Shown here: piece after piece, positions 15,969-24,923 of the stretch
How positions within the stretch are numbered: the first letter of the stretch is position 1
Layout: every line of letters starts with the position of its first letter
Assembly: GCA_020445165.1 (NCBI GenBank)
Contig: JAGRHE010000009.1
Location: 1-36,651 of the forward strand
Direction of reading: 5' to 3'
Source: Gammaproteobacteria bacterium
GTDB taxonomy: Bacteria; Pseudomonadota; Gammaproteobacteria; Chromatiales; Sedimenticolaceae
Length of the DNA stretch: 36,651 nt
Position numbers and translations under genes: made by a program
Notes under the pieces: generated by a model
Told to the model about the DNA's origin: nothing
Database searches by the model: none
What the model saw: only the letters and a program-made list of their open reading frames with translations

Positions 15969-16466
15969 GTGAGCAACGCCACCGAAACCGCCGACAAGGT
16001 CGTTGACCCGAATGCCGAGTACAATCGTCTCGCAGAGGTATTCGAGTCCAGCGCGCGTCGCTGGGAACTCATCGTGTATCCGTCACTGTTCGCGTTCATC
16101 ATCCTTGCGGCATACGGTTTCTACCTGATTTACAACCTGGCCAAGGACGTCCACTACCTGGCAATCAGCGTTGACACCAACATGACGATGCTTTCGGGCA
16201 ACATGCAGAACGTTTCCGAAAACATGGGCCAGTTGACGGCGAACATCCGTGCCATGACGGTAACGATGGACTCGATCGACAACAAGGTCGCAACGCTCGA
16301 ACCGATGCTCGCCAACCTGGATTCGATGGATGGCGCAATCCAGTCGATGACTCATGCTACGCACACCATGGGCAAGGCAACCCAGTACATGCAGGCGGAC
16401 ATGGGCAGGCTCAGCTATAGCGTCGGCCGCCCGATGTCATTCATGAATGCCTTCATGCCGTGGTAG
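15969..16466 (+). CDS. Single-pass membrane protein with Met-rich coiled coil
   Basis: A 165-residue protein of unknown family. The GTG at 15969 is preceded by GAGG with a 5-base spacer; an upstream ATG at 15885 lacks a ribosome site. An N-terminal polar segment of about 35 residues precedes one transmembrane helix (VYPSLFAFIILAAYGFYLIY). The remaining ~95 residues form a predicted long helix with Met, Asn, Thr and Asp at regular spacing, including 15 methionines. It ends PMSFMNAFMPW. The pattern recalls extracytoplasmic coiled coils of MCP- or MCE-like proteins, but none is matched. It is the last gene before the strong terminator at 16485-16512 and probably belongs to the FRP cluster. Confidence 0.65.
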   Translation: MSNATETADKVVDPNAEYNRLAEVFESSARRWELIVYPSLFAFIILAAYGFYLIYNLAKDVHYLAISVDTNMTMLSGNMQNVSENMGQLTANIRAMTVTMDSIDNKVATLEPMLANLDSMDGAIQSMTHATHTMGKATQYMQADMGRLSYSVGRPMSFMNAFMPW

Positions 16467-16484
16467 GGTAGTGCACAGCATGAC

Positions 16485-16512
16485 AAAAAAGCCCCTCGCG
16501 AGGGGCTTTTTT
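16485..16512. terminator. Bidirectional rho-independent terminator
   Basis: A perfect 16-base palindrome GCCCCTCGCGAGGGGC (16491-16506) is flanked by six A on the left and six T on the right, so it can end transcription in both directions. It lies between convergent genes, 18 bases after the Met-rich membrane protein and 46 bases beyond the fimX-like stop. Confidence 0.92.
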
Positions 16513-16558
16513 GTACCTGGAAGGATACGCGGGACGGCAATCGCGGCCGCCGCGTGTT

Positions 16559-18673
16559 TTAGCCCAGGTGTTGTTCTTCGTAGGTGATGGTGCCCGAGGG
16601 TGCCTGCAGGAAATAGCCCTGGATGTAGTTGACGCCGACATTCCACAGGATCGCCAGGCTGCTCGCATCCTCAACTCCGCTGGCGATGGTTTTGTACCCC
16701 GCCGCCTGCAGCCTGCTGTTGATGTCACTCATCTTGTCCTGTTGATCAGCATTGCTGGCCAGGTCGCGCATCAGTTCCGGGGACAGTTTGACCACGTCGA
16801 CCTGGATGTGTTCCAGCAAGGCATCCACAGCTGCAGAGTCGCTGAAGTTGTTGACTGCGATCCGGCAGTTGATCTTGCGTAGACCGCTGATCAGTTCCTT
16901 GGCTGGGGTCAGCGAGTGGCGCAGATCGCTTTCGCGAAACTGGAACGTGAGCCAGGATCCCTTGGCACGAAATTCACGCAGGCAGTCCACGATCCACAGC
17001 AGCATCGAGTCGTCCTCGATGCCAGCGCGTGACAGGATGATGTAGAAGATGATCTTCTTGCCATCGCGTCGGTGACTGGCCAGTTCGCGAATCGCATTTC
17101 GTACCACCCAGCGGTCGACTTCGGCCAGTCGGCTGGCGTCACGCGCCGGGGATAGGAAGACGTCGGGCACCAGTTCCTTGCCGGAATCGTCCACCAGGCG
17201 CAGGTAGACGGAATAATTCTCGCGGGTATCACCCTGCAGGCTCACGATCGGTTGGTACTTGAGACGGAAACCGTCGTTGGCCAGCGCATTGTCGATGAGC
17301 CGCACGACCGCAGCATCGGCTTCGGCCAGGTGCCCGGTGTCGCCGGGAATTTCGTCATTGTAGAACACGACCCGATTCTCGCCCTCGGACCGAGCGATGC
17401 CGGTCGCGCGGCAGGACCGGTTGATCAATTCGTGTGCAGTGACCTCGTCGCCTCTCTCGGTGCGGGTCACGCCGATCGAGTAGGCCGGTTTGATCGGTGC
17501 ATCCTTGATGCTTTTGAAGGCATGTGCGCGCAGGTTGTGCAGGCAGCGTTCGGCGACTTCCAGTGCCGGTTCTTCATCGTCGCAGAGAATCATGAAGTCG
17601 TGGTCGCCGAAGCGGGCCAGAGTGTGCGCACGGGTCGCGGTTGCGGCAAGCACGCTGGCGGCTTCGGTAAGCATCTGTTCGGCACAGCCGAATCCGCAGT
17701 TTTCACGCATTGCCGCATAGTTGGTGATCGAAAGCTGCACCAGTGCGTGGCCATTGCCATCGCGTTCCTGCTTACTCACCAGGGCTTCGAGGCGCTCCAT
17801 GAACGACTGCCGGTTGAAGAATCCGGTTTGAGCGTCCTTGCTGGTGAGTTCTTCGATACGCTTCTGCAGGGCCAGGTTCTGGCTCTGGTCGCGAATCATC
17901 AGCTGCGTGCAGTTTTCTCCATCAATGCTTGCCGGCGCGAATTCCATGCGCGCCTTGAATTCACTTTTGTCGGCAGTCACGCAGCTGAATTCTTCGGTGT
18001 GCTTGCCGGTTTCATCGACCTTGCGCAAAGCGGCCTTGAAGCGCGCCCGCGAATCCGGGCCGATCATATCCATGATGGGGAGTCCATCGATCTCATCGGC
18101 CGATTCATAGCCGAACAAATCAAGGTATGCCTGGTTGGTGTTCAGGTACATCCCCTCGTGCACGTAGGCGATGGCGTCCCGTGAGCTCTGTACGAGCACA
18201 TTGCTGCGTGCCTCTGCCTCGTCGAGTTGGCGCTTCAGTCGGGCGACTTCGCTGCGCAGTTGCAGTGTCTGATGCTCGCGACGTATCGCCAATGCGACGT
18301 GTTCCTCGTCGTTGATATCGATCAGGTCCTGGAGGCCGTGGTCGATCGCCATGCTGCGTACGTCCACCGGGTTTTTGCATACCAGCAGGATGCTCGCGGC
18401 AGGATTCAGCGCACGCACCTTGCCGATCGCCTCGACCGGCGAAATCGTCTGCGCATCTGCGTTGATGACGACCAGCTCGCAGCCATCTGCGCTGAGCAGT
18501 TGGGAAAGGGTTTCCGTGGTATCGGCGGTCTTGAGATGAGCGGCCTGGCCCTGGTTGCGCAGGGCATTGGCGAAGCCATCGGCGACGCCGAGTGCGCAAC
18601 CGATCGCGAGAAGTTCGACCGGGGTTTCCGGGGCGTCCGAATCCACGGGTAAGGTTTCAGCGAAAGCAGACAA
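16559..18673 (-). CDS. fimX: FimX-like c-di-GMP receptor (REC-like/PAS/degenerate GGDEF/degenerate EAL)
   Basis: A 704-residue multidomain protein with the architecture of Pseudomonas/Xanthomonas FimX, which binds c-di-GMP and controls type IV pilus assembly at the pole. Order: receiver-like domain (about 20-135), coiled coil (135-160), PAS (about 160-265), GGDEF (275-445), EAL (455-700). The GGDEF signature is degenerate, RFGDHDF (354-360), and the EAL signature is replaced near YSVYLRL (487-493). Cyclase and phosphodiesterase activities are therefore improbable. The EAL C-terminal motif YIQGYFLQAP (683-692) remains, compatible with nucleotide binding. The gene follows its PilZ-like partner by 57 bases on the same strand. 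No pilus genes are in view, so the pilus role is inferred from family. Confidence 0.85.
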   Translation of the reverse strand: MSAFAETLPVDSDAPETPVELLAIGCALGVADGFANALRNQGQAAHLKTADTTETLSQLLSADGCELVVINADAQTISPVEAIGKVRALNPAASILLVCKNPVDVRSMAIDHGLQDLIDINDEEHVALAIRREHQTLQLRSEVARLKRQLDEAEARSNVLVQSSRDAIAYVHEGMYLNTNQAYLDLFGYESADEIDGLPIMDMIGPDSRARFKAALRKVDETGKHTEEFSCVTADKSEFKARMEFAPASIDGENCTQLMIRDQSQNLALQKRIEELTSKDAQTGFFNRQSFMERLEALVSKQERDGNGHALVQLSITNYAAMRENCGFGCAEQMLTEAASVLAATATRAHTLARFGDHDFMILCDDEEPALEVAERCLHNLRAHAFKSIKDAPIKPAYSIGVTRTERGDEVTAHELINRSCRATGIARSEGENRVVFYNDEIPGDTGHLAEADAAVVRLIDNALANDGFRLKYQPIVSLQGDTRENYSVYLRLVDDSGKELVPDVFLSPARDASRLAEVDRWVVRNAIRELASHRRDGKKIIFYIILSRAGIEDDSMLLWIVDCLREFRAKGSWLTFQFRESDLRHSLTPAKELISGLRKINCRIAVNNFSDSAAVDALLEHIQVDVVKLSPELMRDLASNADQQDKMSDINSRLQAAGYKTIASGVEDASSLAILWNVGVNYIQGYFLQAPSGTITYEEQHLG

Positions 18674-18730
18674 GAGTCATCCCCTGCAAGCAGGTCTTTG
18701 GTAACGAATCGACATTACGCGTGATAGCCA

Positions 18731-20638
18731 CTAGAGGTTGCCCCAGAGGTCATTGAATTCGTCACCTGGCCGCTCACCGCTGTTCGGCTCGGCTTCGCTG
18801 GTGGCAACCGATTCGAAATGATAGCGTGCAAAAGCGCTGCTGAACTCGACCAATCGGGTGAGCCTGATCAATTGCTCCTGACCGCCACGGCTCAGCAGCA
18901 GGTCAGTTCCCGTTTGCAGGCTCATCGTGCTCATTATCAGGCTGGCGGTCGAGTTGCTCGCGGGATCGGAATCGGTGACCACCAGGCATTTGAAGGAGGG
19001 TGCATCACGCTTGGCCGCCTTGGGTTTTTCGCGGACATCCGCGGCCTCGCAACGCGTCGAGATGACCTCGAGGCCGAGGTCGATCGCCTTCTCGTCGACC
19101 CGTTTCATCCAGCGAATCACGCCAAGGCCGTAAGTGCTTCGATCTGCCGGCGATTCGACGCCTATCAGCTCACCGATCTTCACCCGTGGAATGCCATCGC
19201 CCTGCCAGCGGATACAATAACCGCCGGCACTCTCGTTGACCGTCTTGACTGCGTGTGGCTCGTGCTCGTGCTCCGTGGTTGCCGGTGCATCGCTGGCCTC
19301 ACCGAATTCATCGAGGCGTGAGGGGGGCAGGCCCGCAATCGGTTCGAGCTGACTCTCGACGAACAGCGAGTCGGTTGCCAGTTCACTGTCCAGTGGCGCG
19401 AGATGAACGTTCTCGAGGCTGCCCGAGGACCAGCGGATCTTGCGTCGCGCGCCGGCTTCGGGCGAATCGGTCTCGTCCAATGAGAAGACCGGCGTGCGTG
19501 TGGTCGAGTAGGGCAGCGAGTCTTCTGCCTGCAGATTGCCATACACCGAATGCAGTCCGGCGACGACGCGCAGGTCGAAATTGAGCTTGGTGCGCACGAA
19601 GCGGCGGTCCGGCGGGCGACTCCAGGCCAGGATCAGAAGTCGCAGCAGAGGCCGCGTCAACGGAGACCTCGCCGCCTGCGTGCCGCTACGGTTGTCCCAC
19701 GGTGCCTGTTCGAAGTCGGAACGTAATTGCTTCAACAGTTCACGTACGTCGAGGATCGCGATCCGTTTGCCGGGGACCGGCGTGCGCAGTGAGTTGTGCA
19801 TCGGTGCCGAGTCGGCCCAAAGGTCGACGTTGAAACGTCCGAGGCTGGTTCCACCATCGTCTTCGTTGAGGATCGTCGTGTAACGCGACCAGTCGTCCAG
19901 GTGTGCGAACAACAGGCGTGCATGGCTCTGACGTAGGCGATGAGGGGTGGAACTGGCGAACAGCATCAGCGCCTTGAACAGCTCCTCGATGCTGGTGCTT
20001 GCGTTTTTCTGACGACCATCGTCGGCCTTTACCGGCGTGCGATGGATGTTGTTCTGTGAGGCGTAGGCATAGATGCTGTTGATCTCGCGCCACATGCCTT
20101 CCGGCCAGCCGCTGTAGACCAGCGCATGCTGCAGCATGGTCTGGCCGAGGTAGTGCAGTGCGCGATGCAGCGCGATGATCAACAGTCGCCGGTCGAAACC
20201 GCTGCTCGATCCCGAGATCATCCGTTCGATGATGATCTTGTACGAGGTGGCCAGTTCCTTTTGCAGTTCGCGTGCGAGTGCCGCGGTCTTGGCGCCCTTG
20301 GTCGAAAGAGGCAGGCCGACGTCGATGTAGTGTTTCTGCAGGTTGCTGGTGATGTATTCCACCGGAGGGCGGAATTTTTCCACCGTCTTGGCACGCAGGA
20401 GATCGGGGATCTCGATCCGGTTGAACTCGACCAGGGTGTTGTAGATCCGGCGCGCGGTCTCGCCGATGTTGGCCATCGGCAGGGATTCGAACCAGGCCTC
20501 GGTCTCTTTCGGGTCGAGCAGCAGGTTGTCGGCCTTGGCGGCGGACTGCTGCGGTATCTGCAGGCCGAGCAGCGGGCGTGAATTGGTATCGTCTCGGCCG
20601 GCTCCCTGTGGCGTGCTTGTATCGTCGGTCGCAGTCAA
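18731..20638 (-). CDS. Large helical protein with C-terminal PilZ-like domain, FimX partner
   Basis: A 635-residue cytoplasmic protein without signal peptide or membrane segment. The first ~370 residues are mostly helical. A Ser/Asp-rich linker follows (about 370-460), then a PilZ-like segment (about 465-530) with NESAGGYCIRW (468-478), matching the second PilZ motif ([D/N]xSxxG), and VKIGELIGVES and GLGVIRWMKR. The first PilZ motif (RxxxR) is not evident, so direct c-di-GMP binding is uncertain. The immediate linkage to fimX suggests the pair acts together in c-di-GMP control of surface motility. I recall similar genes beside fimX in pseudomonads, but the biochemical role is not known to me. 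Confidence 0.65.
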   Translation of the reverse strand: MTATDDTSTPQGAGRDDTNSRPLLGLQIPQQSAAKADNLLLDPKETEAWFESLPMANIGETARRIYNTLVEFNRIEIPDLLRAKTVEKFRPPVEYITSNLQKHYIDVGLPLSTKGAKTAALARELQKELATSYKIIIERMISGSSSGFDRRLLIIALHRALHYLGQTMLQHALVYSGWPEGMWREINSIYAYASQNNIHRTPVKADDGRQKNASTSIEELFKALMLFASSTPHRLRQSHARLLFAHLDDWSRYTTILNEDDGGTSLGRFNVDLWADSAPMHNSLRTPVPGKRIAILDVRELLKQLRSDFEQAPWDNRSGTQAARSPLTRPLLRLLILAWSRPPDRRFVRTKLNFDLRVVAGLHSVYGNLQAEDSLPYSTTRTPVFSLDETDSPEAGARRKIRWSSGSLENVHLAPLDSELATDSLFVESQLEPIAGLPPSRLDEFGEASDAPATTEHEHEPHAVKTVNESAGGYCIRWQGDGIPRVKIGELIGVESPADRSTYGLGVIRWMKRVDEKAIDLGLEVISTRCEAADVREKPKAAKRDAPSFKCLVVTDSDPASNSTASLIMSTMSLQTGTDLLLSRGGQEQLIRLTRLVEFSSAFARYHFESVATSEAEPNSGERPGDEFNDLWGNL

Positions 20639-20791
20639 TGTTTTCGCCAGTCAGTCGAGTTTTTGGGATGAATCGTTATCCGCCACCGGCGAAGCGTTTC
20701 TGCCGCCCGGCGATTGCATGCGCAAGTTCCTGCCAGACACCAAGTTTAGCCGCAGGTCGTCGATCTGTGCAGCCTGTCGGCGTCGTGCCGC

Positions 20792-21802
20792 TCATGCCGT
20801 GACAGTCACCTTGTTCGGGGCCCCGGGGACCTCGCGAACCAATTTGGGCACCAGGTAACCCGGCAGGCTTGCACTCAGCTGTGCCAGCAATGCCTTTGCG
20901 CGCGATTCGTCGACGTCGAAGTGGGCCGCGCCGGCCACCGGGTCCAACAGATGCAGGTAGTACGGCAGTACGCCCGCGCTGAACAAGGACTCGCTGAGCC
21001 TGACCAGGGTATCGGCGCTATCGTTGATGTCCTTGAGCAGAACCGCCTGATTCAGCAATGTCGCACCGGCGCCGCGCAGGGCGGCGAGGGCCGCGCCGAG
21101 TTCGCGCGTGATCTCGTTCGGGTGATTGGCGTGGATGACGACGACCACCGCCAGCCCGCACTCCTGCAGCATTGCGCACAGCGCTGGCGTGACCCGGCCA
21201 GGCAGGACCACCGGCAGGCGCGTATGCAGCCGCAGCCGTCGCAGCCGGGTCAGCCGGGCGGTATCGGCGAGCAAGGTTGCAATGCGCCGGTCCGACAGGC
21301 TCAGCGGGTCACCGCCACTGAGGATCAGCTCATCGACGTCGGGCATCGCGGCGAGCGTTTCCAATGTTGACTGCCAATGGCGCAGCAGCGACTGCTCGGC
21401 GTAAGGGAAATGGCGGCGGAAGCAGTAGCGACAGTGGACAGCGCAGGCACCTGTGGTGATCGCCAATGCGCGACCGCGATATTTCTGCAGCAGTGCCGTG
21501 TCACGAAGGGCGTTCAGATCACCGACCGGGTCGCTTGCATAGCCGGGTTCGGCGCTGTGTTCGGCCTGCATCGGCAGGACCTGCCGCAGCAGCGGATCGT
21601 GCGGGTCGCCGGACCGCATCAGCCGGGCGAAATAACGTGGAACGCGCAGCGGGAAGGGATTCGCTTGGTCGAGGTCGACACCCGCCAGGTCGGCCTGGTC
21701 GAGGGCAAGGAACTCCAGCAGTTCGCGCGGACTGTTGAAGGCATCGGCGAGGTCCTGCTGCCACTGTTCAGGCTGCAAGCCTTGGGGGGAAAGGGGTATC
21801 AT
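20792..21802 (-). CDS. epmB: EF-P beta-lysylation protein EpmB (lysine 2,3-aminomutase)
   Basis: Radical SAM enzyme that converts (S)-alpha-lysine to (R)-beta-lysine for attachment to elongation factor P. The 336-residue protein contains the radical SAM cluster motif CAVHCRYCF (C120, C124, C127) followed by RRHFPYAE. The [10 protein letters not shown] motif and the PLP-binding Lys331 in APNKVTV near the C-terminus match E. coli EpmB in spacing. It is divergent from efp, separated by only 40 bases, so the promoters of both must overlap. With efp and epmA next to it the modification pathway is physically complete apart from the hydroxylase EpmC, which is not seen here. Confidence 0.95.
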   Translation of the reverse strand: MIPLSPQGLQPEQWQQDLADAFNSPRELLEFLALDQADLAGVDLDQANPFPLRVPRYFARLMRSGDPHDPLLRQVLPMQAEHSAEPGYASDPVGDLNALRDTALLQKYRGRALAITTGACAVHCRYCFRRHFPYAEQSLLRHWQSTLETLAAMPDVDELILSGGDPLSLSDRRIATLLADTARLTRLRRLRLHTRLPVVLPGRVTPALCAMLQECGLAVVVVIHANHPNEITRELGAALAALRGAGATLLNQAVLLKDINDSADTLVRLSESLFSAGVLPYYLHLLDPVAGAAHFDVDESRAKALLAQLSASLPGYLVPKLVREVPGAPNKVTVTA

Positions 21803-21842
21803 TAGGGGCTTTGGTTGCTCTTGTGTTTTTGACGAGGATCGA

Positions 21843-22415
21843 ATGGCGACTTACAGCACAAACGAATTCCGGGGCGGTCTCAAACTGCTGTTGGACGGTG
21901 ACCCGTGCACCATCATTGAAAACGAATTCGTCAAGCCGGGCAAAGGTCAGGCTTTCAACCGGGTGAAGATCCGTAACCTCAAGACCGGCCGGGTGCTGGA
22001 AAAGACCTTCCGGTCCGGTGAAACGGTCGAGGCAGCCGATGTCGTCGACCGCGACCTGCAGTACCTGTACAGCGACGGTGAATTCTGGCACTTCATGGAC
22101 AACGACAGCTTTGAACAGGTCCAGGCCGATGCCAACGCCATGGGCGAGTCGGTGAAGTGGATCAAGGAGCAGGACCTGTGCATGGTCACGCTGTGGAACG
22201 GTACGCCGATCGCCGTCGAAGCGCCGAATTTCGTCGTCCTGGAGATCACAGAGACCGATCCCGGCCTCAAGGGTGACACTTCGGGCGGTGGTGGCAAGCC
22301 GGCCACGCTGGAGACCGGCGCCGTGGTCCGCGTACCGCTATTTATCCAGACCGGTGAGAAGATCAAGGTCGACACCCGTACCGGTGATTATGTCAGCCGG
22401 GTCAAGGACGAGTAG
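21843..22415 (+). CDS. efp: Elongation factor P
   Basis: Translation factor that relieves ribosome stalling at polyproline stretches. The 190-residue product has the three-domain EF-P length. The modification loop VKPGKGQAF contains Lys34, the residue beta-lysylated by EpmA. Downstream landmarks such as [12 protein letters not shown] and the C-terminal [21 protein letters not shown] are intact. The ATG follows a GACGAGGATCGA leader with a usable ribosome site. epmA overlaps its 3' end by 26 bases, implying coupled expression of factor and modifying enzyme. Confidence 0.98.
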   Translation: MATYSTNEFRGGLKLLLDGDPCTIIENEFVKPGKGQAFNRVKIRNLKTGRVLEKTFRSGETVEAADVVDRDLQYLYSDGEFWHFMDNDSFEQVQADANAMGESVKWIKEQDLCMVTLWNGTPIAVEAPNFVVLEITETDPGLKGDTSGGGGKPATLETGAVVRVPLFIQTGEKIKVDTRTGDYVSRVKDE

Positions 22416-23397
22416 GGACCCGCTCGACAGCGACTGGCGTCCGGGTGCCAGTCTGGCGGCTTTGCGCGCGCGGGCAGCCATGCTCGCCGCCTTGCGCCAG
22501 CACTTCGCCGCGACGGGCGCCATCGAGGTCGAAACCCCGCTGGCGGCCAGCACGGCCGGTACCGACCCGGCGCTTCAGCCGCTGACAGCACTTTACACGG
22601 GGCCGATCTACCCGGCAGGCGCCCGCCTGTATCTGCAGACGTCGCCCGAGTTCGCGATGAAGCGTCTGCTGGCAGCCGGCAGCGGGCCGATCTACCAGGT
22701 GTGCAAGGCGTTTCGCGACGGCGAGGCGGGCCGGCTGCACAATCCCGAGTTCACGATCCTCGAGTGGTATCGGCCCGGCGTTGACATCCATGGGCTGATC
22801 GACGAGGTCGCGCAGGTGGCACGCCTGGTTCTCGATCGCCCCGGGCTGAAAAGCGAATCACATTCCTACGCGGGTCTATTCGCGGACCTGCTTGGCATCG
22901 ATGTGTTCACGGTCGACCCTGACGGGCTGCGCTCGATTGCGCTCGCTCACAACATTCTCGGTGCCGAAGGCATGCTCCTGTCGCGCGATGGCTGGCTGGA
23001 TTTGCTGTTCAGTCATCTGCTGCAGCCCGGTCTGGGTGCCGAGGCATTGTGCTTCGTCACCGACTACCCGGCCAGCCAGGCCGCGCTCGCGCGACTCAAT
23101 CCCGACGGTCTGTCCGCGGCCCGTTTCGAACTGTTCCATCGTGGGATCGAGCTGGCCAACGGTTTCGACGAGCTGGTCGATGCCGATGAACAGGCAGCGC
23201 GCTTCGAGGCCGAGAACTGCCTGCGCCGCTCGGCCGGGCTGGAACCGGTCAAGGTGGACCGGCGGCTGATCGATGCCCTGCAGCATGGTGTGCCGGCCTG
23301 CAGTGGCGTGGCGATGGGACTCGACCGCTTGCTGATGCTGCGCCTGTCGTTGCGCGATATCGATGAAGTGCTGAGTTTTTCTCTGCAGCGCTGTTGA
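22390..23397 (+). CDS. epmA: EF-P--(R)-beta-lysine ligase EpmA
   Basis: A truncated lysyl-tRNA synthetase paralogue (formerly GenX/PoxA) that activates (R)-beta-lysine and attaches it to Lys34 of EF-P. The 335-residue protein has the class II aminoacyl-tRNA synthetase core without the anticodon-binding domain: [12 protein letters not shown] (motif 2 region), [41 protein letters not shown], and motif 3 [13 protein letters not shown] take the ATG at 22390, inside the end of efp; earlier in-frame starts would encode unrelated residues. The length agrees with E. coli EpmA (325). The start lies in the overlap with efp and has only a weak ribosome site, consistent with translational coupling. Confidence 0.93.
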   Translation: MSAGSRTSRDPLDSDWRPGASLAALRARAAMLAALRQHFAATGAIEVETPLAASTAGTDPALQPLTALYTGPIYPAGARLYLQTSPEFAMKRLLAAGSGPIYQVCKAFRDGEAGRLHNPEFTILEWYRPGVDIHGLIDEVAQVARLVLDRPGLKSESHSYAGLFADLLGIDVFTVDPDGLRSIALAHNILGAEGMLLSRDGWLDLLFSHLLQPGLGAEALCFVTDYPASQAALARLNPDGLSAARFELFHRGIELANGFDELVDADEQAARFEAENCLRRSAGLEPVKVDRRLIDALQHGVPACSGVAMGLDRLLMLRLSLRDIDEVLSFSLQRC

Positions 23398-23472
23398 GTT
23401 GTCGGCTGCCTGATCTGCTGTCGGTGATTATTGTCAATGCGCGCCGGCAGCCGTCGATGGCATGCTGATCCA

Positions 23473-24039
23473 ATGCGCGTCATGCTGGTCATTTCCCTAG
23501 TCGTGATCCTGGCTGCCTGCGAATCTGCGGAGCGGGCCCGGACGCCCGTTGTCGATGCGCACGCACTGGCTGAACAGGGCGACACGGCCCGCCTGCTGGA
23601 GACGATCACGCAGCACGGCGATGTCGACCGGCGTGACATCTGCTACCGCACGCCGCTGATGCTGGCCGCGCAGTACGGTCACCTGGAAACGGTCGAAAGT
23701 CTGCTGAACGCCGGAGCACGGGTGGCATTGCATGAAAAGGGTTACTACACGGCGCTGATGCTGGCGGCCGGCAATGGTCATGCGCAGGTGGTGCAGCGAC
23801 TCGCCGCGGCCGGCGCCGATGTTGACGAAATCGAGATCACGCGTGGCTGGACCGCGCTGATCTGGGCGGCCAAACGCGGCCACCGCGAGACGGTTCGGGC
23901 ACTGCTCGAACTGCAGGCTGACACCTCGATCCGGGATGCCCAGGGCCGTTCGGCCCATGACTGGGCGCGTGCAGCTGGGCATGCGGACATCGCCGCGATG
24001 CTCGCCAGTCAGCGTGCCGTCGTGTCACGCATCCCCTGA
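23473..24039 (+). CDS. Ankyrin-repeat lipoprotein
   Basis: A 188-residue predicted lipoprotein. Signal peptide MRVMLVISLVVILAAC ends in a lipobox with lipidated Cys16; Glu at +2 favours the outer membrane. The mature part comprises about four ankyrin repeats: CYRTPLMLAAQYGHLETVESLL, YYTALMLAAGNGHAQVVQRL, GWTALIWAAKRGHRETVRALL and GRSAHDWARAAGHADIAAML. Ankyrin repeats mediate protein contact; the partner is unknown. The ATG at 23473 gives the canonical lipoprotein signal, so I reject an upstream ATG at 23431. The 3' end overlaps the converging psd gene by 15 bases, and no terminator is visible between them. Confidence 0.85.
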   Translation: MRVMLVISLVVILAACESAERARTPVVDAHALAEQGDTARLLETITQHGDVDRRDICYRTPLMLAAQYGHLETVESLLNAGARVALHEKGYYTALMLAAGNGHAQVVQRLAAAGADVDEIEITRGWTALIWAAKRGHRETVRALLELQADTSIRDAQGRSAHDWARAAGHADIAAMLASQRAVVSRIP

Positions 24040-24915
24040 CAGGCCATTCCCTGGCTGGCCCAGTGCCTGGCCCATACGTACCGCGCTGCCAGCTTGCAGC
24101 GAGCGGTCCCAGTCAACGGCGCCGGGAGGCAACAGCACGATCACGGTCGATCCCATGTTGAAGCGACCGATCTCCTCGCCCGCGGCAAACCGGGGTGCCT
24201 GCTCACCCTGGTAGGACCAGCGCGTCGGTTGTCCACGGCGTGCGCGCACCTCGCCATGCCAGACCGTCTGCATGCTGCCGACGAAAATCGCTCCGACCAG
24301 GATCACGGCCATCGGGCCAAGCTCGGTATCGAAGTGACAGATCACGCGCTCGTTGCGTGCGAACAGGCCGGGTACCAGCTGCGTTGTCGCCTCGCTCACG
24401 CTGAACAGGTCGCCAGGTACAAACACCATCGAGCGCAGTGTGCCGGCGTAGGGGATGTGCACGCGATGGTAGTCCTTGGGTGACAGGTAGATGGTCGTGA
24501 ACGATCCATCTTCGAACGCCATGGCCGCGGTGCGATCGCCCGCCAGCAATGCCTGCAGTGAGAAGTTGTGACCCTTGGCCTGCACCAACGAGTCGCCGTC
24601 GATGCCACCGATCTGGCTGACACGGCCGTCGGCCGGCGACACGATGGCGTTGGGCGCGATCGGACGGGCGTCGTCCTTCAGTGCGCGGGTGAAGAAATCG
24701 TTGAAGCTGGCATAGGTCTGGGCATGTGGCTCGGCGGCCTCGCTCATGTCGACCCCGTAACGCTGGCTGATGCGGTCGATCAGCAGGTTCTTCAGCCACG
24801 GACGGCGACTGCGTGCAATGCGATACATGCCAGCTGCGAGCAGGTGCTGCGGCAGGATGCGCAGCAGGTTGGTGCCCAGGTGATCCAGCAATCCCGGTTT
24901 GCTCGATTGCGACAT
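24025..24915 (-). CDS. psd: Phosphatidylserine decarboxylase proenzyme
   Basis: Makes phosphatidylethanolamine at the inner membrane; the precursor cleaves itself to form a pyruvoyl cofactor. The 296-residue protein carries SPADGRV with Asp96, YHRVHIP with His150/His153, and the self-cleavage motif near the C-terminus. That motif reads MGST instead of the usual LGST, leaving Gly255-Ser256 intact, so processing is expected. The ATG at 24915 matches the family N-terminus. It is the last gene of a tight minus-strand set: aminotransferase, hypothetical protein, psd, with gaps of 8 bases each. Confidence 0.95.
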   Translation of the reverse strand: MSQSSKPGLLDHLGTNLLRILPQHLLAAGMYRIARSRRPWLKNLLIDRISQRYGVDMSEAAEPHAQTYASFNDFFTRALKDDARPIAPNAIVSPADGRVSQIGGIDGDSLVQAKGHNFSLQALLAGDRTAAMAFEDGSFTTIYLSPKDYHRVHIPYAGTLRSMVFVPGDLFSVSEATTQLVPGLFARNERVICHFDTELGPMAVILVGAIFVGSMQTVWHGEVRARRGQPTRWSYQGEQAPRFAAGEEIGRFNMGSTVIVLLPPGAVDWDRSLQAGSAVRMGQALGQPGNGLSGDA

Positions 24916-24923
24916 GTCCGGCC

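Noticed and set aside
20369..20377. FRP tripeptide in the PilZ-like protein (residues 89-91) as a member of the FRP set
   Set aside because: A single occurrence in a cytoplasmic protein, in a different operon; best explained by chance.
23403..23453. CGGCTGCC...GGCAGCCG inverted repeat after epmA
   Set aside because: Arms are 35 bases apart with no T-tract; too weak to call a terminator or operator.
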